This document shows positions 33,317 to 45,516 of a stretch of DNA of 64,000 bases, piece after piece; position 1 is the first letter of the stretch; every line of letters begins with the position of its first letter. A program made the position numbers and the translations under genes. The notes under the pieces were generated by a model that saw only the letters and a program-made list of their open reading frames with translations, made no database searches and was not told the origin of the DNA. The DNA comes from Solanum dulcamara (taxonomy: Eukaryota > Streptophyta > Magnoliopsida > Solanales > Solanaceae): contig NC_077242.1 in the NCBI RefSeq assembly GCF_947179165.1, positions 39,874,097-39,938,096 on the forward strand, read 5' to 3'.

Positions 33317-34935
33317 ATAGCTTGACTTATTGAAGGGTTATGATATGAGTGTGCTATACTATATGAGTAAGGCAAATATGGTTGCCGATGCTCTTAGTAG
33401 ATTGTCCATGAACAATGTTGCCCATATTGAGGATAAAAAGAAAGAGTTAGTTCGAAATATGTATGGATTAGCCTATTTGGGTGTTCAATTGGTTGATTCC
33501 ATTGATGGTGGTTTGATTACTGAGAATTGTCCCAAATAATCTTTTGTGGCATATTTTAAGCTAAAATAAGATAATGATTATTCATTGGTGGAATTAAAGA
33601 GGACAGCTACCAAAAAAGCCATTGAGGCTTTCTCCTAAGAAGGAGATGGTGTTTTGAGATATCAAGGACGATTATATGTTCTTGATGTTTATGGCTTGAG
33701 GGAAATGATATTGTTTGAGGCTGATAGTTTGTGGTATTCTATTCATCTAGGTTCCATTAAGGTTTATCGAGATTTGAGGGAGGTGTATTGGTGGAATGAC
33801 ATAAAAAAGGATATTGCGGAATTCGTGTCTAAGTGTCCTAGCTGTCAACAAGTGAAGGTTGAGCATCAAAAAGCAAGAGTTTTGACTCAACACATTGAGA
33901 TTCCTACTTGGAAATGGGAAGCCTTGAATATGGACTTCATTACTAGTTTGCCTCGTACTTGTAGACAACATAACTTTATTTGGGTGATTATTGATAGAAT
34001 GACTAAGTCAGCTCGTTTTCTTCTATTAAGACTTTATATCAAGCTGAGGATTAGGCTAGGTTGTAGATCCGAGAGGTGGTTAATCTTCATGATGTTCTAT
34101 TGTCTATCATCTCAGATCAAGGTACTCAATTTACATCACAGTTTTGGAGATCCTTAGAAAATAGTCTTGGTACTCAAGTGAAGCTTAGCACAAGTTTTCA
34201 CCCATAGATGGATAGTTAGGCCGAGCATACCATTTATATATTAAAGGATATGTTGAGAGTATGTGTTATTGATTTTAAAGAAAATTAGGATGATCATTTT
34301 CCATTGATAGAGTTTGCCTACAATAATAGTTATCACTCGAGCATTCAGATGGTTCCATTTGAAGCTTTGTATGGTAAAAGGTATAGATCCCCTATCAGTT
34401 AGTTCAAGGCTGGTAAAGTTTTATTAATAGGAACCGAGTTAGTATTTAAGACTATGGACAAAAGTCCTATTCGTACATAAAAAGAAGAGAACTTCAATTT
34501 GAGGTCAATGATTGGGTTTATATAAAACTTTAAACCATTAATGGTGTAATGCATTTTTGCAAGAAAGGGAAGCTAAGTCCCCACTATGTTGGCCCGTATA
34601 ATATTTTTAGGTGGATGGGTAAGGTGGCCTATGAGTTAGATTTTCCTTTCGAGTTGGCATTGCTGCATTTGGTATTCCATGCGTCCTTGTTGAGGAAGTT
34701 TGTTAGTGATTTTAGCTCCATTATGCAATTAGACATCATTGAGGCAAAGGAGAGTCAGTCATATGAGGAGGTTCTGGTTGAAATCCAGGACCAATAAGTT
34801 AGAAAGTTGAGAAATAAGGAAATAGCTTTAGTTAAAGTGTTATGGAGGAACCAAGAGGTTACGGGTACTACATGGGAAGCCGAAGTTGATATGATATCCC
34901 GATATTCTCATTTATTTCCTTCCGTGCCTAGTTAA
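33317..34935 (+). pseudogene. Chromovirus D pol, part 2: RNase H end, integrase, chromodomain-like tail
   Basis: Resumes with LLKGYDMSVLYYMSKANMVADALSRLSM, the RNase H to integrase junction. The zinc-binding domain keeps its His and Cys ligands (SLWYSIHLGSIKVYRDL ... CPSCQQ, about 33730-33850). The catalytic core starts with LNMDFITSLP (first Asp) and then frameshifts. ISDQGTQF survives only in another frame near 34107-34130. [12 protein letters not shown] lies near 34350. The GPY/F module KLSPHYVGPYNIF (about 34570) and a chromodomain-like segment (YEEVLVEIQDQ ... VKVLWRNQEV) end near 34935. The gene belongs with 18282-19496 and is split by C. Confidence 0.87.
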
Positions 34936-35162
34936 GGTATTTAGTTTCATCATTATCAATCAGCCCAAATCATGTGTTTAAGTTGTTCTCATGGTTTTAT
35001 ATGTATTCATGTTCATGATAGGAGTTTTAAAGTCATGTTTCAACTTGAGAATATAAATTTCATGTTGTATGCACTTTTGAGATGTTTTTCATTTATTTTA
35101 GGCTGTTATGTTCCTTTCCTATTCTATTCAAGCTAGTTTGAGTCCAATTTGAGGATGATTGT

Positions 35163-35179
35163 TCCCAAGGGGGAGACAT
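35163..35179 (+). other. Polypurine tract of D
   Basis: CCCAAGGGGGAGACA lies directly before the LTR start TGTAAGATCCTG (35180). E (42371-42387) and the 53986 element have equivalents at the same distance from GATG-TTCCC or ATTTTCC. Confidence 0.75.
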
Positions 35180-37580
35180 TGTAAGATCCTGAAAGTTGGG
35201 AAGTTAAAAAACAGAGTTCAAAAGATGAATTTCTACAAAATACAGTTTTTGGCACCATGTGATGACCACAAAGGACATCACGGGTCGTTTTCCCCACCAT
35301 GGTTCATGGTGTACTCCCGTGGTAGAAGTTTAGAAACTCATACCCTGTAGGAAAAGGTCCACGATAGGGACCACAAGCCATGGTTCCCTCCATGGTGACC
35401 CAGTCCAAGAGAACCTCAGAATTCATTCCAAATCTAGGACCACATCTACACCACCACGGGCCATATTTTCCTTCACGTACCATGGTGGGTTTCATGGTGG
35501 CATGCTTTCCAAAAACTTTCTTCCACAATTTGAAGTCTATCACCACAACCCTAAGTACGACCTGTATTGGCCTTCACGGGCCGTGATGAGAACCATCCAA
35601 GTGCTCAATTATAGTTTTAAGTTGGGGTTATTTTGGTCATTTACACATAATTCATTACTGAATGTGGATGGTTTTTGAGGCTAGATTATTACTTTTAACT
35701 AAGATAAATTCCCTAACCCTCTCATTCTCACCATAATTCTCAACATCATAAAACCTTCTCTCCAAAGTTTCCTTTGGAAGGTCTTCGTTTCCCTCAAGCA
35801 ATTCAAAGGATATCTTCAAGGTCAAGCTTCCATTCTCTTCAATTTTGGGATCAAAAAGGTCAATGTATGTGAGAATTCATCCATGGGTACCTTTCAACCA
35901 TGGAATCCCAAAGATTACTTCTCAAATTCTCTTATGATTTCTTCAATTAAAAGCCCTAATTTCATGATCTTCATTGAGTCTTCATGATTATGTTATGTAT
36001 AAATGCTATTAGACTAATTATGCATATTCACATTATATTGCATGATTTCAAGTTGCATTTCAGTGACCCAAGCTATATGCTAGTTTCAAGTATAATTTAT
36101 GAGATATGATCATGATTTTCAAGTTATTTTAATAAAAGCTTTATAAATTAGTTTAAAGATGCTTCATGAAAATAAATTTATGTATGATGATTCTATGATG
36201 CTTCCAATAGGTTAATGATAGGGCAAGCTAAGTCCCTAATGTTGGGCTATTTCAATTGCATTTTAAATCATTATGAATGATCATTATAAGTATTTTTCTA
36301 TGTAAATTAAATGATTTCAAAGTTGAATTATGAATACCCATGCATGAAGCTATTTTTTATGATGAATTACATGAAGTATGAGCATGAAGTTCAATGATTT
36401 CAAAATATTCTATGGTTTTCAACCAAATTAAATTGTAGTCAAGTTTTCTTCTAAGTTCAAGTATGAATCATGACTACATATTTTAATTATAATTAGATCA
36501 TGATATTCATGCAAGTTATGAAGAAAAGTGGATTAGGGCCCTAAATGGTGACCTAGGAACCTCATGATATATTTTATGCAAGTATCATTAGTAATGATGA
36601 AAGGCCAATTCTCAAATTACAATTATGTTATGAAATCAGATACTCTATGATTTTCAAACTTATGATCAAGACTATAATATACGTTCATTATGATTTCTAT
36701 AATATGTATGTATTTTGTAGGATTTGACTTAACATCGAGCGGACTTGAGGTGGGGGCCCTACCAAAAGTCTTAGTAGCATCCTCTAGTCCTTTAAATTAC
36801 ATGACACCATAGGTTGACTTCATGGCTTAGCTAGTGGATCGATGTATAACGTATATATATGACCCACATAGTGGAGTAGAGTCTACCTTGACAAGTAAAT
36901 TCCCCTATTCTTTGTTGTATGGGGAGACAACGAGATATCATGTTATAGCTCATATGATCTTATTGTCGGTTATGGTTCCTATCCCACATATGTTTGTTCT
37001 CTTATGCTTAAATCATGATTTCAAATATGTTCTTTTTAAATACTTTGGTCATTATGGTGTTCTCATGATTTTACTTATCCTCTTATGTATGTACTTAATT
37101 GATCATTGCATATTTTGATTCTTATTGCATGTCATGCCTTTATACTTAGTACATTCAAATATACTAACACATATTTGTTTCCTACATTGTGTCATAATGT
37201 AGGATTTAAGGATCACACTTATTTATGTGGCTAGTAGAGTTTCCAATCATCAGAGTTGTCGGTGAGTCCTCATCTTATCGAGGACGAGTTATGAATTTAT
37301 TCTATTCCAAAGTCTTCTTATATTTTGATTTGAGGGTGAGCTAGTGACATGTCTTAGCTCCCAACCTTCCTAGTTAGTAGAGGCATTAGTTGGACAAATA
37401 TATTGAGTCTATGTCATCACGTCACATTCTTCTTTTATGATTCATGTTTAGATTCTACCATGTTAATTTCCGCATTTACCTTACCTTATAAATGCTTTAT
37501 GATATGTCAAGAGGCTTGGTTGGAGCCGTTCAGGGTTCCAATTGTCGTGTCACAACTAGGCCCTCGATTAGTTTGTGACA
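35180..37580 (+). repeat. Composite LTR: D alpha-type 5' half joined to E beta-type 3' half
   Basis: It has TG...CA ends and is bracketed by the D polypurine tract and the E primer site, so it looks like one LTR shared by D and E. Up to about 36240 it matches the alpha LTR of I (reverse of about 57480-58540), including CCACGGGCC-type palindromes at 35260-35590. From TTGGGCTATTTCAATTGC (about 36241) it matches the beta LTR of E (43309-44622). The junction marks recombination, template switching, or insertion of a 5'-truncated E into the alpha LTR. The missing alpha 3' part would then be 44623-45299. Confidence 0.75.
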
Positions 37581-37584
37581 AACT

Positions 37585-37596
37585 TGGTATCAGAGC
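37585..37596 (+). other. Primer-binding site of E, initiator tRNA-Met
   Basis: Exact TGGTATCAGAGC four bases after the LTR end TGTGACA (37580). The shared leader follows at 37640-37706, and a good acceptor-like TTGCAATTTTCAG (37782-37794) lies four bases before the gag ATG. Confidence 0.9.
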
Positions 37597-37798
37597 ACAT
37601 GGTTTAAGATGTCTCAGGGGGTCCAATATGCCGCATGACATGGAGTTTTATTCATGGGTGTGAAGCGCGCCATTTTTATGAATAGGAGGCTATAAGACAT
37701 TTTAGGAATTCTCACTTCTTTCATGATCTATGTCATGTGATAGAGTGTGTTCTAAGAAGTCCTTTCCCTAACATTTGTCGTTTGCAATTTTCAGAAAA

Positions 37799-38740
37799 AT
37801 GCCTCCAAGAAGACCACTTTTGCCAAGGGCGAACAATGTTAACAAAGTCCAAGATCCATCGGCTCCTCAATATAATGGAACTTTGCCCGAGAAAGTGACA
37901 CATACAGAGTTTCAGACCGATTTTACCATGCTAGCCCAAGTAGTGTCCAACCAAGGGGTTGTGGCTCCTCGTAATGTTCCTACTTTGGCCTCAAGAGTGA
38001 CGTATTTTGCATAGATGAACCCTCTCGAGTTCTATTGTTCGAAAGTCTATGAGGATTCCTAAGAGTTCATTAATTAGGTCTATAAAATAGTGAGTATCAT
38101 AGGGGTGACTTCGGAAGAGAAAGTGGAGTTGACAACCTACCAACTCAAGGGTATTTCTCAAGTTTAGCACACTTAATGGAAGTTGTAGAGTGTAGACAAA
38201 GGTCCTATAGTGGGAAGTTTTCAAACAAGCTTTCCTTGATGACTTTTTCCCCTTGAGATAAGCGAAGCCAAGGTTTAGGAGTTCATAAATCTTCGATAAG
38301 GCAACATGGGTATGAGGGACTATACCCTCAAGTTTACTAAGCTCTCTAAGATGATTCTAAGAGGGCTTGATATGAGGGTGGGTTCTCTAATCGTAGGATC
38401 GGTGGTGGTGGTAGTGAATATTTTCAACAAGCCCAAGGTTTGGGGAAGAAGTTTGCTAAAGATAGGGTGCCATATCCTAAGGTTTAAGAAAAAAGAGGTG
38501 TGAATGCTACTACCCCTTTTTTTCTTAACTATGAAATGTATGGAAAGAATCATAGAGGGAAATGTTTGATGGGAACGGGTGTTTGTTATAGATGTGGAAA
38601 TATGGGACATAAGCAATCCAAGTGCCCTCACATTAGCCATAAAGGTAGAGAAGGTCTTCCACGAGGAGGCCAAGTGCAACAAGGCTCCCAAGCTCAACTT
38701 AAAGGTGTCCAACGCAACAAACGATTCTATGCTTTTCATG
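37799..38740 (+). pseudogene. Element E gag with CCHC zinc knuckle, broken
   Basis: Start chosen at the ATG 37799 (MPPRRPLLPRANN), the same start peptide as F gag. The capsid region reads MNPLEFYCSKVYED and TSEEKVELTTYQLKGISQV, then MRDYTLKFTKLSKM after breaks (38309 onward). The nucleocapsid keeps a full CX2CX4HX4C knuckle, CYRCGNMGHKQSKC, at 38584-38625. It would package element RNA. At least six stops, including *MNPLEF and DS*EFIN*VYK, make it non-functional. The gag-protease border is around 38740. Confidence 0.87.
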
Positions 38741-39060
38741 TTAGGAAAGATGTGGATGAGACTCTTGATATGGTCACGGGTATGTTATGGTCTTTAAGTT
38801 TAATATTTATGCATTGCTTGATTCAAGTGACAACTTGTGTTTTGTTACTCCTTACCTTGCTATGAGATTTGATCTTCTCCCCAAAGTGTTGTTAGTACCT
38901 TTTTTGGTATATACGCCTATTAGAGATACGGTATTAGCCAAGAGAGTTTATAGAAATTGTCCCATGTTGGTCTTGCACAAAGTTATTCCATGTGATCTTA
39001 TTGAACTACACATGACTGATTTTGACATCATCCTTGGTATGGATTGGTGACATGCTACTT
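38741..39060 (+). pseudogene. Element E aspartic protease, nearly open
   Basis: The 87-residue open piece contains YALLDSSDNLCFVTPYLA, where the retropepsin active site normally reads DSGA. The catalytic Asp (codon 38820) is kept but the Gly is Ser. VYRNCPMLVLHKVIPCDLIEL and the C-terminal FDIILGMDW hallmark follow (about 39020-39048). It would process Gag-Pol. The stop straight after DW and the DSS change suggest it is inactive. Confidence 0.85.
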
Positions 39061-39139
39061 ATGCATTTATTGATTGTAGAACCCATAGGGTAAAGTTTAA
39101 TTTCTTAATGAGCCTACTCTTAAATGGAAGGGTAAGGAT

Positions 39140-40010
39140 TTGATAGTTAACAGTCGATTCATCTCATGTCTTAAGGCCCAGAAAATAATTTCCAAAGGGT
39201 GCATTTATCATATTATGCGAGTTAGGGATGTTGATTCCAAAATTCCTACTCTTGAGTCTATCATTATAGTTAATCAGTTTCCCGATGTATTTCTCGATGA
39301 ATTGCTCAGTTTTCCACCCAAAAGAGAAATTAACTTTGTCATAAATCTCCTTTCCGATACTCAACCTATTTCTATTCATTCTTACCGTATGGCCCCAACC
39401 GAACTTAAGGAGTTGAAAGAGAAATTGAAGGATTTATTGGATAAGGGCTTTATAAGGCCAAGTATATCACTATGGGGTGCTCCCATGTTATTTGTTGGGA
39501 AGAAAGAAGGGTCATTCCGAGTGTGTATAGATTATCGGCAATTGAATAAGGTCATCGTAAAAACCAAGAATCTAATTCCAAGGATAGATAATTTGTTTTA
39601 CCAATTACAAAGAGTAAGTTACTTCTCCAAGATTGATCTCCATTCTAGTTATCACCAATTAAGGGTAAGGGAGTGTGATATTCCTAAGACATCATTTCGA
39701 ATAAGGTATGGTCATTTTGAATTTATATTAATGTCGCTTGGTTTGACTAATGCCCCACTATTTTCATGGATTTGATGAATTATATTTTCAAGATATATTT
39801 GGACATGTTTGTGGTGGTGTTTATTGATGACATTTTAGTTTTTTCTCGGAAAGAGGAGGATCATATGGGTCACTTCAGAATTGTGTTGCAAACATTGAAG
39901 GATAAAAAAATATTGTCCAAGTTTAGTAAGGAAGTTGCATTTCTTGGACATGTGGTGTTCGGTGATGGGATTAAGGTTGATCTAGGGAAACGTCAGTAAA
40001 GAATTGGCTT
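39140..40010 (+). pseudogene. Element E reverse transcriptase, one frameshift
   Basis: A 211-residue open piece (39140-39775) spans the protease-RT linker ([20 protein letters not shown]), [40 protein letters not shown] and [10 protein letters not shown], up to LGLTNAP. A one-base shift then moves the rest to 39766-39999, with the catalytic FIDDILVFS (Asp codons 39826-39831) and [16 protein letters not shown]. It is the best-preserved RT in the window and the useful seed for a clade assignment. Confidence 0.9.
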
Positions 40011-40740
40011 AGACCATTATCTCCTTCGGATATTAGAAGCTTTCTTGTCTTAGCCGGATATTATAGGCGGTTTGTCAAAGGTTCTTCGTCCATTGCTTCA
40101 CCTTTGACTAAGTTGGCTCAAAAGAAGGTGAAATTTTAATGGTTGAAAGAATATGAGAAGAGTTTTAAAATATTGAAGGATCGTCTTATGTCGGCTCCTA
40201 TTTTGACATTGCTCAAAGGTTCTGATGGGTTTATTGTTTATTATGATGCTCATGTGTTGGTTTGGGTTGTGTTGTGATGCAACATGGTAAAGTTATCGCC
40301 TATGCTTATAAGCAACTTAAAGTTCTGAAAGGAATTATTCAACCCATGATCTTGAACTTGTGTCGGTTGTATTTTCTTTAAAAATTTGGCGTCATTATTT
40401 TTGTGGGGTGCATGTTGATGTGTTCTATGACCATAAAAGCTTTCAATATGTGTTTATCCAAAGGGACTTAAACTTAGGAAAAAATGTGGCTTGAACTCTT
40501 AAAGAATTATAACATGATTGTGTTGTACCATTTGGGTAAGGCAAATATTACAGCCAATGCTCTTAATCAGTTTTCTATGGGTAGTGTTCCTTATGTTAAG
40601 GAAAGTAAGAGAGAGTTGGTTAAAGATGTCCATAGATTGGCACGTTTAGGGGTACATTTGGTCGACTCCAATAATGGAGGTATTCTCATACAAAAATGGC
40701 TCAGAATCATCTCGTGTGGCGGATGTTAAGGCAAAAAAAG
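40011..40740 (+). pseudogene. Element E RNase H and linker, broken
   Basis: SFLVLAGYYRRFVKG (about 40045-40080) marks the connection. FIVYYDAH (catalytic Asp region near 40235) and IAYAYKQLK follow, then FGVIIFVGCM-like text across stops. MWLELLKNYNMIVLYHLGKANI with TANALNQFSM (40484-40580) is the RNase H to integrase border. Multiple frameshifts. Confidence 0.82.
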
Positions 40741-40753
40741 ACAATGATCGGTT

Positions 40754-42130
40754 TTGGTTGACATGAAGAAGTCAGTTGCCGAAAAAGCCATTGATAGTTT
40801 CTCCAAAAGGGGAGATAGGATACTATGTTACCAAGTTCATTTGTGTGTTCCTAATGTTGATGGGTTAAAAAAGTTAATATTGAATGAGGCCCATTGCCTT
40901 CAGTACTCAATTCATCTAGGATCCACCTATATGTATCGTGATTTGAGGGAGGTCTATTGGTGGAATAGAATGAAGAAGGACATAGCGGAGTTCATGGTTA
41001 AATGTCTTAACTGCCAATAAGTGAAAATTAAGCATAAACAATTGGTAAGTTTAGCTCAAGATATTGAGATTCCTAATTGGAAGTGGGAAGATGTTAGCAT
41101 GGACTTTGTAATGGGTTTGCTTCATACTAGAATACAATATGATTCTATTTGGGTTGTTATGGACCAAATGACTAAATCGGCCCTTTTGCCGGTTAAAACT
41201 TCCTATGGTGTCGAACACTATGCTAAGTTGTATATTTGTGAAGTTGTGAAGCTTCATGGTGCTCTTTTGTCGATTATATTAGATAGAGGTTCTCAATTCA
41301 CATCAAATTTTGGTAGTCTTTTGAAAAGGGTCTTAGTACAAAAGTTAAGATATGTACCACTTTTCATCCTCAAACCGATGGACAACCCAAAAGAACAATC
41401 CAAACTTTGGAAGATATGTTAAGGGCATGTGTGGTTGATTTAAAAGGAAGTTGGGATGAGCATTTTCCATTGATTTAATTTACCTATAATAATAGTTATC
41501 ACTCTAGCATTCAAATGGCTCCTTTTGAAGTCTTATATGGGAGAAGATGTAGGTCCTTTATGGGATGGTTTGAAGTGAGTGAGATTGCATTGATCGGTCT
41601 TGATTTGATAGTGATGCAATGGAGAAAGTAAAGCTTATAATAAAGCGATTGAAGACGTCTCAAAATTGTCAAAAGTGCTATTCGGACATTAGAAGAAGAT
41701 GGGTTGAGTTCGATGCAAATGATTGGGTATATTTAAAGATTTTACCTATGAAGGGTTTAATGCATTTTGGTAAGAGGGAAAAGTTGAGTCCTAGTTATGT
41801 AGGACCCTATAGAATAGTGAAACATGTTGGTAAAGTAGCATGTGAGTTAGAATTGCCATTGGATTGGCTAAGGTTCATCCGGTATTTCATTTTTCAATGT
41901 TGAGAAAGTTTGTGGGTGATCCAAACTCTATTGTGCCATTGGAAACTATGAATGCTGAAGAGAATTTGAGTTATGATGAGGTTCCGGTAGAAATATTAGA
42001 CCGGCAAGTAAAAAGATTAAGGAATAAAGATATTGCATTCGTCAAGGTGTTGTGGAGAAATCAACAAGTATAGAGTGCTATGTGGGAGGCAGAAACGGAC
42101 ATGATGAAGCATTATTTGTATCTCTTTCCT
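40754..42130 (+). pseudogene. Element E integrase with GPY/F and chromodomain-like tail
   Basis: The HHCC zinc domain is preserved (EAHCLQYSIHLGSTYMYRD ... KCLNCQ, 40880-41020). The catalytic core is split by a stop after NCQ: VSMDFVMGL (first Asp near 41101), SIILDRGSQFTS (second Asp near 41281) and, frameshifted, TIQTLEDMLRACVV. MAPFEVLYGRR lies near 41515. LSPSYVGPYRIVKHVGKVA (about 41785-41840) is the GPY/F module, and YDEVPVEILDRQVKRLRNKD with VLWRNQQV (41960-42072) the chromodomain-like end. Chromodomain tails are thought to guide insertion into heterochromatin, consistent with this nest of elements. Confidence 0.88.
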
Positions 42131-42370
42131 TCCACTCAATCCTAAAGGTACTAAGTTATTCATGATCAAATCAATTAAACTCCTATGTATTCATACCCTC
42201 CTATATCATTCATATGAATGCATGCTCATGAAATTTGATTTAAAAGTCATGATTTATGTTACGATTGAAAATCTCATGGTTTATGTTTTTCTATGAGTCA
42301 TCATATTGGGTTGCTAGTCCTCATTCCACGCTTTTTATTTTCTAAGTTAATCTCATTCGAGGAAGATGTT

Positions 42371-42387
42371 CCCAAGGGTGAGATATT
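42371..42387 (+). other. Polypurine tract of E
   Basis: CCCAAGGGTGAGATAT precedes the 3' LTR start TGTAACACCCC (42388). It is interrupted by T at two places, weaker than that of A or D. Confidence 0.7.
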
Positions 42388-44622
42388 GTAACACCCCACA
42401 AGATGAAAAATCAAATGAAAGAAAAATTCAAAAAAAAAAAGAATTGAACAAGCCCAGGCCTATTAGTCAGTCTACCACTGTTTAAGTTATTACGAGTCGT
42501 AAACTTGACTCATGGAGGTGAAGTAAAGTTTTGTAAAATGACTAAGGCAAAATGAGAGTCTACGAGTCATATGACGACTCATGAAAGAGTCTTTGACTCA
42601 TAGAAAGGAGTCGTAGTGCATTCCTTATATCTTGCAAGCAATTGAGCCTCATGACTTCATCTATGACTCAATAGGATGAGTTGTAGAGAAGACTATGACT
42701 CGTAGAAATGAGTCATATGTAAACTTCGGAGACCCTCTAAAATTGTAAGTTTTCAGACCTACAAGTTGAGTCACTTTGACAATTTGTAACACCAACAACG
42801 AATCATAATCACAACTCATAGGAATGACTTCAAAGGCTCAATTTCCAGGATTTTCTAACTCCTACAGGATGAGTCATAATGACAACTCATCACAAATTCT
42901 ATGATTCATATAAGTCCATGTCGTAAGTCTCAAGTTCTAATTTTAATGAGGGGTAGTTTGGTATTTTCCCTATATTTTAATAATGTTTGTGGATGTTTTA
43001 AAGACTAGATGTATTAAGTATTGTGTCCAAAATACTCCTAAAACTCTTTTATTCTCTCATTAACTCCCAAAAATATTCTAGACTTCTCTCTCAAGGTTCT
43101 TCAAAAGTTTATCAATATTTGGTTAGGGTTTCTTTAATATCAACCCTTCTTCCTCAAATTCAAGTCTAATTTCAATCAAGGTATGTGTTGATTAATTCGT
43201 GAGTTGCTTCTACTCATGGAGTCCAAGATTTATTTCAAAAATCTCATGAAATCTCATTACCTTTAAACTTCAATTTTGATGAATTTCTTTGGGCTATTTT
43301 AATTGCATTTTTAATAATTACGAATGATCATTATAAGTATGTTTCTATTTAAATTACATGATTTCAAAGTTGAATTACGAATGCCCATGCATGAAGCTAT
43401 GTTTTATGATGAATTACCTTTCAGTATGAGCATGAAGTTCAATATTTTCAAAATTTTCTATGGATTTTAATCAAATTGATTATGTATTCAAGTTTGCCTC
43501 TTAGTTCAAGTATGAATCATGACTAGGGTTTCAATTTTGATCAGATTAAGTTGTTCATGCAAGTTCTGAAGAAAGGTGACTTAGGGCCCTATGTGGAGAA
43601 CTAGGAACCTCATGATATGTATTATGCAAGTATGATTTCTAATGATGAAAGGCCAATTCTCACATTGCAATTATGTTATGAAATGAACTATTTTATGATT
43701 TTCAATCTTATAATCATGAATATGATATACGTTAATTATGGTTTTTATGCTATATTTCATAGGATTTGACTTAGCACCAAGCAGACTTGAAGTGGAGGCC
43801 CGACCAAAAGCCTTAGTAGCCACCTCCTATCCCTTAAAATACATGCTACTATAGGTTATCTTCATGGCATAGCTAGTGGATCTACATATAACGTATGTAC
43901 ATAACTTGCCTAATAGGGTAGGGTCTACCTTGGTAAGTAGATTTCCCTTTTCTTTATTGTATGGGGAGACATCGAGATATCATGTTATAGCTCGCATGGT
44001 CATATTGTTGGCTATGGTTCCTATCCCACACATGTATGTTATATTATGCTTAAATCATGATTTCAAATATATTCTCTATAAATGCTTAGGTCATTATGGT
44101 TTTCTCATGATTTTACTTATCCTCTTATGTATGTACTTAATTGATCATTGCATCTTATGATTCTTATTGCATGTCATGCTTACATACTCAGTACATTTAA
44201 ATGTACTAACATATATTTGTTGCCTATATTATCTCATAATGTCGAAGTTGAGGATCACACTAATTTATATGGCTAGTAAAGTTTCAAATAGTCGAAGTTG
44301 TCGGTGAGTCCTCATCTTATTGCGGACGAGTTATTACTTTGTTCTATTCTAAAGTGTTGTTATGTTTTGATTTGAGGTTGAGTTAAGGACATGTCTTAGC
44401 TCCCTCCCTTCTTAGTTAGTAGAGTCATTAGTTGGATAAATGTATTGAGTCTATGTCGTCAAGTCACATTCTTATTTTATGATTCATTTTTAGACTCTAC
44501 TATGTTAATTTACGCATTTACCTTACCTTATGAATGCGTTATGATATGTCAAGAGGCTTGGTTAGAGCCCTTCGGGGTTTCAACCACCGTATTACGACTA
44601 GTCCCTAGGTCGGATAGTGACA
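42388..44622 (+). repeat. 3' LTR of E (complete beta LTR)
   Basis: 2235 bp, TGTAACACCCC to GATAGTGACA. The U3-like part (42480-42920) is packed with GAGTCGTA, TGACTCAT and ATGAGTC words in both directions. A splice-donor-like CAAGGTATGTG lies at 43178-43188. The half after 43309 repeats 36241-37580 at roughly 90% by eye. Confidence 0.85.
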
Positions 44623-45299
44623 GAGAGTTAGTTGATTCCATGTATTAACTCATGCGGTCTTATATGTCGGTTAAAGTTCCTATCTCACTTGAGTTTTAGT
44701 TGAGTTATGAGTTTTTATGAAAGCTATGAGCTTTGATGCATTGACCAATGAGATAAATGTTTCAATATTTTCATGACTTTATTTATGTTCTAAAGATATT
44801 GGTCTTGTATCCCATGACACATATTGATTATGTGCTATACTTACTGCTCATTAGTGCATTTCATACATTAACACATATTTTTCCCTACATTATATCATTA
44901 TGTTGGATTTGGCGATCACGCTCATCTTTCTCCAGCTCGTGGCTAGTGCTTGCTATTAGGTTACTGTTGGTGAGTCCTCACAGTTAGAGGACATGACACT
45001 TATTTCATATTTGATAGTTGTTACTTCATTTCTCATGTATTTTCTATGTGGGTGAGCAAGGAGATTGTCTTACACCCTCTTCTAGTAATAGAGGCATGTT
45101 ATATAGTAAATAGTCTATGTTGTCACTTTCTTATTTTGAGACTTATTTTCTATTTAGGATTTTACTTCCGTACCATGATTTTGCTTTATTGCTTATTTAC
45201 CTTATGTATTCTTATGAAGGTTATACTAAGAATATTGGTTGGGGTCCCTCAAGATTCTAATCTCCTTTTTACGGCTAGGCCCTAGGTCATGTCATGACA
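44623..45299 (+). repeat. Alpha LTR 3' part (5' LTR of F)
   Basis: It starts abruptly inside an alpha LTR (TTAACTCATGCGGTCTTATATGT, compare 17635 and the reverse of 57025) and ends GTCATGTCATGACA. It is followed by the F primer site, so it works as the 5' LTR remnant of F. It may be the distal piece of the LTR begun at 35180-36240. Confidence 0.75.
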
Positions 45300-45303
45300 A
45301 ACT

Positions 45304-45315
45304 TGGTATCAGAGC
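45304..45315 (+). other. Primer-binding site of F, initiator tRNA-Met
   Basis: Exact TGGTATCAGAGC just after the LTR. The shared leader is at 45356-45424. The acceptor-like site before gag reads GATTACAAAAAC, a probable decay of a CAG. Confidence 0.88.
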
Positions 45316-45516
45316 ACAAGGTTCAAGTGTCCTGGTGAGTCTAAAATGCCGCATCAAGTAGAGTCTTGTTCATTAGTGTGAAGCGCACCACATCTATAAA
45401 TAGGAGGCTTTAAGGCATCTTAGGTAACACTTCACTTCTTTCATGATATCGTCGTGCTATAAAGTTGAACTCTAAGGTTTCCTCCCCTAACACTTTATTT
45501 TTGTGATTACAAAAAC

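Larger units (their letters stand above)
36241..44622 (+). mobile_element. Tekay/Del-like chromovirus E, nearly full coding layout
   Basis: In order: partial beta 5' LTR (36241-37580), exact initiator-Met primer site, leader, gag, protease, RT, RNase H, integrase with chromodomain-like tail, polypurine tract, complete 2235-bp 3' LTR. Gene order and the C-terminal chromodomain-like segment place it among chromoviruses. LTR length over 2 kb suggests Tekay/Del. All genes carry stops. E is flanked on both sides by alpha-LTR sequence, so it probably entered the alpha LTR shared by D and F, with loss of about 0.6 kb. Confidence 0.8.

Noticed and set aside
35304..35586. Overlapping 80- and 68-residue frames in the alpha LTR
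   Set aside because: Both fall in the palindrome-rich U3 core and mirror each other. Repeated CCACGG words avoid stops by composition.
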